The translations under genes were made by a program, and so were the position numbers. A stretch of 6,559 bases of DNA from Nitrospira defluvii. GTDB lineage: Bacteria > Nitrospirota > Nitrospiria > Nitrospirales > Nitrospiraceae. Shown piece by piece: positions 1 to 6,099 of the stretch (its first letter is position 1; every line of letters begins with the position of its first letter). The DNA lies in NCBI GenBank assembly GCA_016199015.1, contig JACQHN010000568.1, positions 1-6,559 of the forward strand, read 5' to 3'. The notes beneath the pieces are model-generated. The model was not told the DNA's origin, ran no database searches, and saw only the letters and a list, made by a program, of their open reading frames with translations.

Positions 1-734
1 GTGCCGATCTGCGCGGCATAGGCCGATCCCGATCGCCCGGCGATAAGTATCGCCACAATCAGCGGGGCGATTTCACGCAGCAGGGAGATGCCCACCAGGT
101 CCACGATAAAAATGTTGGTGCCAAACTTGCGCAGTTGTTCGGCGCCCTGATACGCAATCACCACACCGATCAGAAATGTCAGGAGTCCGGTAATCGGCAA
201 GGCATTGGCTCCATCGACCCGCAGACTATGCAGGCAGGTGCGCCAGCGAATCCGAGCGGGTGTCACGAACAGACGCGGCCATGCAGTGGAACTTTCTCCC
301 ACGAAGGCCAAACCCCGGATAAGGTGAGCGAATCGATTCCGGATCGATGCATCGAGACGCGCAATCCCATTTGGCCTGGTCGGCACGTCCGTCGCGATGG
401 CGCTCCAGTTGGATGACACCAAACTCATGAGCTGCGCGTACTCCGACCGCAGGCCCTCAATCGTGACCTCGCAACCCCGCCGCCGTGCCTCCGTCAGGGT
501 GCGCTGCAAGACGACTGCCCCCCCGGTATCGAACGCGTGAATCCCGCTCGTTTCGAGCACCAGCGCCCCGCTACGTGGCCAGGCCATTCTTCTGAGGACC
601 TGTTCGACCGGTGCCACTTCCGGCATCGTCCAGGATCCCTGACAACGCAGGGTTCGGTCTTCCACCAAGGTCACCGAAGCCCGCTGCCTACGGTCATCCA
701 TCATTCGACAGGCCGTGCATTGCCTGCTCCGCAT
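1..734 (-). CDS. STAS-MlaE type ABC transporter permease, 3' end cut by window edge
   Basis: This is the inner-membrane permease of an Mla/MCE-type ABC system, which moves phospholipids between the inner and outer membranes. About 244 residues are visible, and the gene runs off the left edge. Residues about 20-110 read as a STAS-like domain: a short strand region with QGSWT, then SGIHAFDTGGAVVLQ and a helix. From about residue 175 the MlaE core begins (ALPITGLLTFLIGVVIAYQG, EQLRKFGTNIF, LLREIAPLIVAILIAGRSGS). The REIAP...AGRSGS stretch is the family signature. STAS-MlaE fusions are usually about 370 residues, so roughly a third is missing. The frame is closed by a TGA at 741-743, so the start lies at or below 740. 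ATG at 734 is the longest choice; ATG at 704 or 701 fits the domain start better. None has a good Shine-Dalgarno. The gene lies 49 bp after the bactofilin-like gene and is probably co-transcribed with it. ATPase and MCE partners would lie to the left, unseen. Confidence 0.88.
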   Translation of the reverse strand, partial: MRSRQCTACRMMDDRRQRASVTLVEDRTLRCQGSWTMPEVAPVEQVLRRMAWPRSGALVLETSGIHAFDTGGAVVLQRTLTEARRRGCEVTIEGLRSEYAQLMSLVSSNWSAIATDVPTRPNGIARLDASIRNRFAHLIRGLAFVGESSTAWPRLFVTPARIRWRTCLHSLRVDGANALPITGLLTFLIGVVIAYQGAEQLRKFGTNIFIVDLVGISLLREIAPLIVAILIAGRSGSAYAAQIG

Positions 735-739
735 CTTTT

Positions 740-768
740 GTCAGGACCAGAACAGCCTGAGCCCTGAC
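740..768 (-). promoter_or_regulatory. Interrupted hairpin between the bactofilin-like and MlaE-type genes
   Basis: A 6-bp perfect inverted repeat (GTCAGG at 740-745, CCTGAC at 763-768) encloses a second 3-bp pairing (CAG 748-750, CTG 757-759). On the minus-strand transcript it ends 5 nt before the ATG at 734. No U-run follows, so it is not a standard intrinsic terminator. It could shield the upstream start codon or act as an intercistronic processing or stability element. Short stems of this size can also occur by chance. Confidence 0.3.
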
Positions 769-783
769 GACCATCTCAAAACC

Positions 784-1941
784 TCACACCTGGTTCTGTT
801 CCCGCAACGTCGCAATGAGCTCCTGCTTGGTCATCAGCAGCGCGCCCAGTCCAAACAGCAGCGTCAGCAGCGTCAGGAGTCCTCCGACGACCGGAATGAG
901 CGAGAGCATCGAATACAGAACCAACCCCGCCACAAAGGGCCAGGCGAGCGACGAAGGGTCAGACTGTCGACGGAGCAAGAATTGTCCCAAGCACGTAATG
1001 GCATAGACTCGCGCCAGATAGACCATCGGCACATACAAGGCGAGCAGGATCACTCCGATCGGCAACGCGAATAGCGTCACGAGGAAACTGACAGCGACAA
1101 TGGGAATAGCCACCAGCGCAACCGTGCCCCAACCGAGGGACGACCCTGGGCGTTCACGTATCGTCGCCGTGACCCGGCGGGTGAACAGAGGATAGACCCG
1201 CAACAGCACCAGACCCAGGATCAAGGTGGAGAGGAAACTGACGACCGTGGCCATGACTCGCATCCCGAGGATTCCTCGACGGGCGCTTTCAACAGTCCAC
1301 CCCTCCGGCAGCAGACGACGCGTGATCGCTCCACGGACGGTCGCCCCCTCATCGATCGACGGAGCCGTCTCGCTCCAGTACCTGAGCTTGCCTCCCACCG
1401 TCGCCTTCGACGTGAGACGCACCGACTCAGCCGCCACGGCCAGATCGCGCTCGATCTCGTTCGACACAGTCACCTTTGCGGCACCGATCCTCGCATCCTT
1501 CCCGATATGCCCCGCGAGTTGCACGTTGCCGCCGCCCGCAAGCAGGTTTTCCCGCACCTGCGCCGTCTCCGTCAGGTGAACATCCGCGCCGCCGATTGTG
1601 GCATTCCTGCCGATGGTCCCGCTGATGGTGACCTGCGCTCCGGCGATTCTGGCATCCTGGGCGACCGTGCCGGACAGGATCACTTTGCCCCCCGCCACGA
1701 TGACATCCCCGTTCACCGTGCCGTCCACCAAGACCTCACCGCCTGCGGCATACAGATCGCCGTTCACGATGCCGGAGATTTCCACATGCGGGCCGACCGC
1801 AAAGTAATCCCCCTGGATGACTTGCCCAGCTCGCAGAACCGCCCGCTCGCTCAACGGCGTCTTAGGGGAAGGATCATCGGCAAAGGCGATGGTTGAGAAC
1901 GCGAACCACCCCATAGATATGAAGAATATGACTGGAGTCAC
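784..1941 (-). CDS. Exported bactofilin-like repeat protein with C-terminal membrane domain
   Basis: This 385-residue protein has no assigned function. Residues 1-21 form a signal peptide ending in AFA before DDPSP. Residues 57-177 hold seven tandem units of 17 residues (one is 19), with patterns such as GIVNGDLYAAGGEVLVD and GTVNGDVIVAGGKVILS. This is the small-residue/hydrophobic rhythm of a bactofilin-like right-handed beta-helix. Residues about 230-370 hold four or five hydrophobic segments, including LPIGVILLALYVPMVYLARV and LIPVVGGLLTLLTLLFGLGA. From memory, this C-terminal part resembles domains filed as DUF8173 and annotated as polymer-forming cytoskeletal protein. The signal peptide implies that the helix lies outside the cytoplasm, unlike classical bactofilins. 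The start is GTG at 1941; GGGAGG sits 8 nt upstream at 1950-1955. A 5' leader related to that of the TolC gene precedes it. A scaffold or envelope role is plausible but unproven. Confidence 0.82.
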   Translation of the reverse strand: MTPVIFFISMGWFAFSTIAFADDPSPKTPLSERAVLRAGQVIQGDYFAVGPHVEISGIVNGDLYAAGGEVLVDGTVNGDVIVAGGKVILSGTVAQDARIAGAQVTISGTIGRNATIGGADVHLTETAQVRENLLAGGGNVQLAGHIGKDARIGAAKVTVSNEIERDLAVAAESVRLTSKATVGGKLRYWSETAPSIDEGATVRGAITRRLLPEGWTVESARRGILGMRVMATVVSFLSTLILGLVLLRVYPLFTRRVTATIRERPGSSLGWGTVALVAIPIVAVSFLVTLFALPIGVILLALYVPMVYLARVYAITCLGQFLLRRQSDPSSLAWPFVAGLVLYSMLSLIPVVGGLLTLLTLLFGLGALLMTKQELIATLREQNQV

Positions 1942-2200
1942 GATCTCTGCCTCCCTTCTCTACCGGTCGGCACACACCAACCCCTGCCAAGATCGGTTCT
2001 GGTTCTTTCAAGGGCACTTGGTGCAAGGATGAAGCCGCCTCCCCTGTCCGACACGAATGGGGCGAAACATCACAGCGATCCCAAGGAGTTAAGCTCGACA
2101 GGAGAGGGTCATGGTCACAACCGGGGAAGACTGCTACAGCTAGATTCATCGGGCCTGTGGCAGAACGCAACAGCCCGCAGCGATGAATCAGGACTCTATC
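1942..2200 (-). promoter_or_regulatory. Leader A: conserved 5' region of the bactofilin-like gene
   Basis: This non-genic stretch precedes the bactofilin-like gene and resembles the TolC-gene leader (5857-6099). Three shared blocks, given on the plus strand, are CGGCACA at 1968-1974 (27 bp above the start), GTGCAAGGATGA at 2021-2032, and GGGCCTRTGGCAGAA opening a 20/23 match at 2151-2173. The outer two blocks lie 130 bp apart here and 129 bp apart in the other leader. Identity continues to 2200, with 32 of 51 positions matching over 2150-2200 without gaps. The region may be an RNA leader, a promoter region or a relic of a duplicated sequence. No convincing sigma-70 promoter was found in it. 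Confidence 0.5.
1950..1955 (-). promoter_or_regulatory. Ribosome-binding site fixing the GTG start at 1941
   Basis: GGGAGG on the minus strand lies 8 nt before GTG at 1941. It supports a GTG start for the bactofilin-like gene over the internal ATG ten codons later, which would cut into the signal peptide. Confidence 0.8.
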
Positions 2201-2275
2201 TGGCCAACCGGATCGGCCACGGACGATTTCCCACCCAGCAGGCTGTCGTCGTGAGGCCCGCAGGGAAAAGTCCGA
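2201..2275. other. Gene-free spacer between leader A and the repeat element
   Basis: This 75-bp spacer links leader A to the inverted-repeat element. It contains GGAAAAGTC just before the element's left end, which echoes GGAAAAACTC inside the element. No gene, RNA structure or clear promoter is seen. Confidence 0.4.
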
Positions 2276-2417
2276 TCTAGCAGGCTGCGGAAAAACTCTG
2301 TTGGCACGCTAGAAATTCGATGGTCCGCACGTGTAATGCAACAGGAAAACACCACGCAGGATGCTCAAAAAGGCCGTCCAGCCAGGCCGCAGCAAGGTCC
2401 ACGGCGCGAAGAATCAT

Positions 2418-2464
2418 GAGCGCCAGTTTGTGGATGCCGGCGAGGCGGTGAGCCGGCAGTGTCT
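2418..2464. repeat. Internal direct repeat, copy 1
   Basis: This 47-bp unit, from GAGCGCCAGTTTGTG to CGGCAGTGTCT, recurs as a 48-bp copy at 2532-2579 with one inserted base and a few substitutions. Both copies contain a GGTGAG...CGGCAGTGTCT core. They lie inside the inverted-repeat element, 114 bp apart. Confidence 0.65.
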
Positions 2465-2531
2465 TGGAGGCGACCCGTACTCTGTTCGGTACGTGGAGCG
2501 AGCCTCTGAGGTTCATGACGCGACGACTAAG

Positions 2532-2579
2532 GAGCGTCACGTTTGTGAACGCCGCCGAGACGGTGAGGCGGCAGTGTCT
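2532..2579. repeat. Internal direct repeat, copy 2
   Basis: This is the second copy of the unit at 2418-2464, from GAGCGTCACGTTTGTG to CGGCAGTGTCT. It ends 6 bp before the right inverted arm. The pair suggests that the element grew by partial duplication, or that two related elements are nested. Confidence 0.65.
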
Positions 2580-2669
2580 GAGAAAGCTGGCGGACTTTTT
2601 CAGGATCCTGCTAGAAGTCGGGCGTCCATGCGTTCACTGCCGAATCCTCGACACATTGGTCGATTCTGC

Positions 2670-4388
2670 TCACATCTGCTCGCGCACGGACAACAGAAGA
2701 AGATGCTTGCGGCCAGGCTGTTGAAACTCGCGGATCCTTTCAATCGCCAGACCCGCTCGCCCCTGCAGGGCTGCCGCATGTTGCTCTTCGGTAATCACCC
2801 TGATGGTCCCGTTCTTACGCACCGCCGCGACGACCGCCTCCTGACTCGGCAGATCCGGAACCGCGGTATCCCGTTTGAGGTAATACAGGGCATCCTCGTT
2901 CTTCGGCCACCCGGGGATATACATGAACAGAGCCGGCTTGGTCTCCACCGCCAGGGTCTTGATCTCTTCCGTGATCTTCCTCGGCGAGGACGCCTGGTCG
3001 ATCGCGGGAAACACATAGGTCACCACCAGGACCATGTACCCGATGGCAAGTGCCCCGACCGTGGAGAGCGCGAGGTACAGACGGGATCGGAGCACCGCAT
3101 ACAGGAGCAGGCCCGCCAGGGAAAAGATCATCACGATGAAGGCTGGAGACACCAGGGTGGACGAGACCAGCCACCGGCGTCGGAGCGGCGCCGCGCCCAA
3201 AAACATGCCGCCGACAAACACCACGGCCAATACGGCGAGCAGGACTCTGAGCAGCCGAGGCATCGGTTCGACCCCGCCGGCGGAGGCGAAGGCATGGTGA
3301 TAGAAATATCCGACCATCAAGCCGATACCAGGCACGATCGTCACAAGGTAGGGTTCGCGCTTGAGGGTGGCGAGGCTGAAAGCCATGAAGAATCCCAAGA
3401 CCCAGACCAGCAACAGCAATTCAGTCGGATGAGACCGAAACGGCCGTCGCGTCCATAGCAAGACGATGGTCGATGGCAGCAGCGCACACCAGGGAAAGAA
3501 ATCAGCCCACATCATGCCCAGATACCAATACAGGGAGTGACCGTCAGGCGCGGAACCGGAGGGTCCAGTACTCCAGATGGATTGGAGCGCACTGCCGAGT
3601 CGGAAATGGTGCTGATACCCCGGGCCGAGCAACTGGGCATATCCCGCCATCATCGCGACCGCCGCAACCAGCCCGGCCCAGAAGAATCGATCCTTGACCA
3701 TTCGCGAATCGCGCTGGATGACCGCGTAGACCGCCATGACGAGCAGCGGCAAGAAAAACCCATGCAGTTCCTTCAGCATCGCGCCGAGGGCCATGCTCAA
3801 GAAACCGAGCAGATACCACCAGGAGCTGCGGCCAAGCAGTTGCACGTGAGCCCAGGAGAAAATCGCCAGCGTCACGAAGAAAGTGAGGGTCGAATCGAAC
3901 AGGACACGACGCCCGTACCAAAGGAATACATGGGTAGTCGCGACCACAAGGGCCGCCCAGAATCCCGCCGTCGGCGAGATCAGCCTTGTTGCCAGGATGT
4001 AGGTCAACAGGATGGTGCCGACCGCCGCGAGCGATCCGGGCAGACGCAAGGCGATCTCGTTGTCACCCCAGAGCGATGTCGAGAGATTGAGCAGCCAAAA
4101 AAAGAACGGCGGCTTATTGAAGTAGGGAATGCCTTGATAGGTGAGGTCGAAGAACTCCCGCCTGCGCCCCATTTCTCCCGCAATGCCGGCGTATAGCCCC
4201 TCGCTGCCTTCTAAGAGCGACAGATGAAGATTGGCAAAATAGGCCCAGGCTCCAACCAGAACCAGCAGCGATATCTCGCCATACCGACGCGCAACGGCAT
4301 TCTCCCAGACGTAGGTACAGACCGATCTCCAGACACCTGATATCGACTCCATGTCCGGCCGTGATGGGCGAACGTTCATGTCTGCCAT
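2670..4388 (-). CDS. Family-39-type (ArnT/PMT-like) membrane glycosyltransferase
   Basis: This 572-residue inner-membrane protein is a GT-C fold glycosyltransferase. The family moves a sugar from a polyprenyl-phosphate carrier to a periplasmic acceptor such as lipid A or protein. After a cytoplasmic start, a first membrane helix lies near residues 39-57. The first periplasmic loop follows, with LLEGSEGLYAGIAGEM (58-73) and GIPYFNKPPFFFWLL (86-100), the loop where the family keeps its acidic catalytic residue and KPP motif. Here the acidic site reads E-G-S-E (E60, E63), where relatives often have D-x-x-E or D-E. VLFD at 162-165 and KREPYLVTIVPG at 343-354 also match the family. About eleven to thirteen hydrophobic segments are seen, then a roughly 110-residue soluble tail. 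The start is ATG at 4388, with TAGGTGG just upstream. It lies 109 bp after the TolC gene. The sugar donor and acceptor cannot be told. Confidence 0.85.
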   Translation of the reverse strand: MADMNVRPSRPDMESISGVWRSVCTYVWENAVARRYGEISLLVLVGAWAYFANLHLSLLEGSEGLYAGIAGEMGRRREFFDLTYQGIPYFNKPPFFFWLLNLSTSLWGDNEIALRLPGSLAAVGTILLTYILATRLISPTAGFWAALVVATTHVFLWYGRRVLFDSTLTFFVTLAIFSWAHVQLLGRSSWWYLLGFLSMALGAMLKELHGFFLPLLVMAVYAVIQRDSRMVKDRFFWAGLVAAVAMMAGYAQLLGPGYQHHFRLGSALQSIWSTGPSGSAPDGHSLYWYLGMMWADFFPWCALLPSTIVLLWTRRPFRSHPTELLLLVWVLGFFMAFSLATLKREPYLVTIVPGIGLMVGYFYHHAFASAGGVEPMPRLLRVLLAVLAVVFVGGMFLGAAPLRRRWLVSSTLVSPAFIVMIFSLAGLLLYAVLRSRLYLALSTVGALAIGYMVLVVTYVFPAIDQASSPRKITEEIKTLAVETKPALFMYIPGWPKNEDALYYLKRDTAVPDLPSQEAVVAAVRKNGTIRVITEEQHAAALQGRAGLAIERIREFQQPGRKHLLLLSVREQM

Positions 4389-4497
4389 ACCCCACCTACC
4401 GCCTATGATCGCCGGTTAACGTCATCAGGAAGGCCGACTCCGATTTCGTCAGGATCATCGTGCGACCTTTTACCTTTCAGCCAAGCCGGCTCAGCTA
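4389..4497 (-). other. Spacer between the TolC and glycosyltransferase genes
   Basis: This 109-bp gap holds the Shine-Dalgarno of the glycosyltransferase gene (TAGGTGG at 4392-4398, minus strand). A short AGCC/GGCT pairing follows the TolC stop codon but has no U-tract, so it is not a convincing terminator. No clear promoter is visible. Read-through from the TolC gene is therefore possible. Confidence 0.4.
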
Positions 4498-5856
4498 TTA
4501 GAACACCTTCTCCAATTCACCCTTTGCCCGTGCCAAGTTGATACGGGAAGCATTAAACCGGAACAGGGCCTCGATGACATTGTCCCTGGCCCGAGCCACC
4601 GAGGTTTGGGCATTCGTGATTTCGATGCTCGTGGCCAGCCCCGCCGCAAAACGGTCACGTGCGAAGGTCAGCTCCTTCTGCGACAGGTCGAAGCCCTTTT
4701 GCGACACCGCTACCTGCTGCGTGGACGATTCCAGCGTGAGCAATGCGTTCCGCACTTCCAACGACACCTGATCCGATACGTCCTTCATGCGAATCGACTC
4801 TTGACGCACCCGGCTCCGCGCCTCCGAAATACGGCCCTCCCGCTGCCCGCTGTCGAAGATGGGGACCGAGAGGGTGAGTCCTACGCTGCGCGTGGCGAAC
4901 GCCTCATCCGGTTTGATCCCAATCCACCCGTAGTCGCCATTGAGCGACAACGACGGAACGCGCTCGCTGGCCACCGAACTATGAGACAGCGACGCCAGGC
5001 GCTGGCGATTGGCCTGCGCCTTGAGCTCCGTCCGGTTTTCTTGCGCAACGGCCAGGGCCTGCTCCGGTTTCTCGTGGACAACCTCGACGAACGTGAGGGT
5101 ATCCGTCAAGATCATGTGCACGTCGAAATCAATCCCCAACGCCCGGATCACATTCAGCCGCGTACTCTCTTGATCGTTCTGCGCCACGAGCAACCGCTGA
5201 CGGGTATTCTCCAGTTGCACTTCTTCACGCGTGACGTCAAGACCGGTCGCCACCCCGGCGGCCTTGCGATCTTGCGCCAGTTTGAGCAATTGCAGGCTCA
5301 GCTCCAAATCCGCCCGCCGCGCTTTAACGGCTTCATCGGCCCGCAAGGCTTCCATATACAACAACCCGACGGTCGCCATGACATCACGTCTCCCCACTTC
5401 GGCTTCGAGAGTGGCCACCTCCACGCCGGTCTTAGCAGCCCGCCACCGTTGGATCAAACTCAAGCTAAAGAGGTTCTGCGCCAGACTCGCCCTCGCGTCA
5501 TAGACCTCGAAGGGGTCCGTCACGCTGCGCGAAAGCCCCAACCCTCCCAGGCGATCAGGCGGAAAACCAAAGGTGGCGAGGTTAACCGTCTGACTGCGTC
5601 CGTTCAAATACCCCGACACGTTCGGCAACATCGCGCCGAGACTCGTGCTGGCTGCGGATTGGGCCGCGGCGATCCGCTCTTTCAGCAGGCGAACGTTGAC
5701 GTTGTTGTCGATCGATGCCTGAATCGCATCATGCAGACTCAGGCGCAATTGAGGAATGTTCGTTGGAGGCTCGACCGCTGCCCCAGGCAATGCCTGCAGC
5801 AGGCCTAAGACAGCGAGGGCCTGCACCAACAACACAGCTTGCCATAGTACCCTCAC
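4498..5856 (-). CDS. TolC-family outer-membrane efflux protein
   Basis: This 452-residue outer-membrane factor forms the trimeric exit duct of a tripartite efflux or type I secretion system. Residues 1 to about 27 are a signal peptide (hydrophobic run VLLVQALAVLGLLQALPGAA). There is no lipobox cysteine, so it is not a lipoprotein-type channel such as OprM. The two-fold repeat of the family is clear: AGVATGLDVTREEVQLENTR at 200-219 is echoed by AGLATSIEITNAQTSVARAR at 405-424. Long amphipathic helices of the periplasmic tunnel surround both. LTLSVPIFDSGQREGRISEA (327-346) is the usual strand-turn-helix signature of the family. Length is normal. The start is GTG at 5856, preceded by AAAGGAGG at 5862-5869 with a 5-nt gap. 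The RND permease upstream suggests one pump, although the 242-bp leader may allow separate control. Confidence 0.93.
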   Translation of the reverse strand: MRVLWQAVLLVQALAVLGLLQALPGAAVEPPTNIPQLRLSLHDAIQASIDNNVNVRLLKERIAAAQSAASTSLGAMLPNVSGYLNGRSQTVNLATFGFPPDRLGGLGLSRSVTDPFEVYDARASLAQNLFSLSLIQRWRAAKTGVEVATLEAEVGRRDVMATVGLLYMEALRADEAVKARRADLELSLQLLKLAQDRKAAGVATGLDVTREEVQLENTRQRLLVAQNDQESTRLNVIRALGIDFDVHMILTDTLTFVEVVHEKPEQALAVAQENRTELKAQANRQRLASLSHSSVASERVPSLSLNGDYGWIGIKPDEAFATRSVGLTLSVPIFDSGQREGRISEARSRVRQESIRMKDVSDQVSLEVRNALLTLESSTQQVAVSQKGFDLSQKELTFARDRFAAGLATSIEITNAQTSVARARDNVIEALFRFNASRINLARAKGELEKVF

Positions 5857-6099
5857 GTGGTCCTCCTTTCATTTGAACAGACGGCACATGCCGCCGCCAC
5901 AATCGTCCATCGTTTATTACGTGCAAGGATGACACCCTTCCGCGCACCAACATCGGACCGGATCAATCGCTACCAGAATCGGCGGATTGCCGTCGAATGG
6001 GACAGGACAGAGCTCGCACGCGTGGGGGACAGCAACAGGGATCCTGAAGGGGCCTATGGCAGAAGGCGACAGAACGACCGGAAGGATGTCGATTCGGTT
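5857..6099 (-). promoter_or_regulatory. Leader B: conserved 5' region of the TolC gene
   Basis: This spacer separates the RND stop codon from the TolC start and matches leader A in three blocks. On the plus strand these are CGGCACA at 5882-5888 (26 bp above the start), GTGCAAGGATGA at 5921-5932, and the 20/23 match opening at 6050 (GGGCCTATGGCAGAA). Similarity reaches the RND stop codon. A near-palindrome CGGCACATGCCG lies at 5882-5893 and could be an operator. A 61-residue frame (TTG at 6102 to the stop at 5917, minus strand) covers most of the region. It has weak start signals and a cysteine-rich end, and is not called as a gene. Confidence 0.5.
5862..5869 (-). promoter_or_regulatory. Strong Shine-Dalgarno of the TolC gene
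   Basis: AAAGGAGG on the minus strand is followed by 5 nt and the GTG at 5856. It decides the GTG start and implies efficient translation. Confidence 0.85.

Larger units (their letters stand above)
2276..2616. repeat. 341-bp inverted-repeat (MITE/REP-like) intergenic element
   Basis: The outer left end (TCTAGCAGGCTGCGGAAAAA, from 2276) pairs with the right end (TCTAGCAGGATCCTGAAAAA read on the minus strand, ending near 2615) at 19 of 23 positions. A second left arm inside (GCAGGATGCTCAAAAAGG, from 2356, continuing to CCAGC at 2382) pairs with 2586-2611 at 23 positions with three mismatches and one gap. The core GCAGG...AAAAA therefore occurs three times, twice forward and once inverted. CTAG sits at each outer end (2277-2280 and 2611-2614), but it is self-complementary and so cannot be called a target duplication. 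No transposase is encoded, so the element would be mobilised in trans if mobile. The arms recall Nitrospira intergenic repeats from memory. Confidence 0.65.

Noticed and set aside
135..416. Plus-strand frames over 135-1074
   Set aside because: These are antisense to the MlaE-type and bactofilin-like genes, whose minus-strand products carry recognisable motifs.
1874..2170. A 98-codon minus-strand frame starting at a TTG and overlapping the bactofilin-like gene
   Set aside because: It has a weak start and overlaps the signal-peptide region of a gene with a strong ribosome-binding site. It is not in the same frame throughout as its counterpart in the TolC leader.
2361..3458. A 365-codon plus-strand open frame
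   Set aside because: It begins inside the repeat element and runs antisense to the glycosyltransferase. Its product is Arg/Gln/His-rich with no recognisable domain, as expected of a shadow frame in GC-rich DNA.
4470..4497. Possible terminator just after the TolC stop codon
   Set aside because: The pairing is only about 4 bp and no U-tract follows.
4606..5808. A 400-codon plus-strand open frame
   Set aside because: It is wholly antisense to the clearly recognisable TolC-family gene, with Arg/Gln/Leu-rich low-complexity composition and no domain.
5921..5932. TTGCAC (minus strand) as a -35 box of a sigma-70 promoter in both leaders
   Set aside because: No acceptable -10 box lies 16-18 bp downstream in either leader, so the shared block is better described only as conserved sequence.
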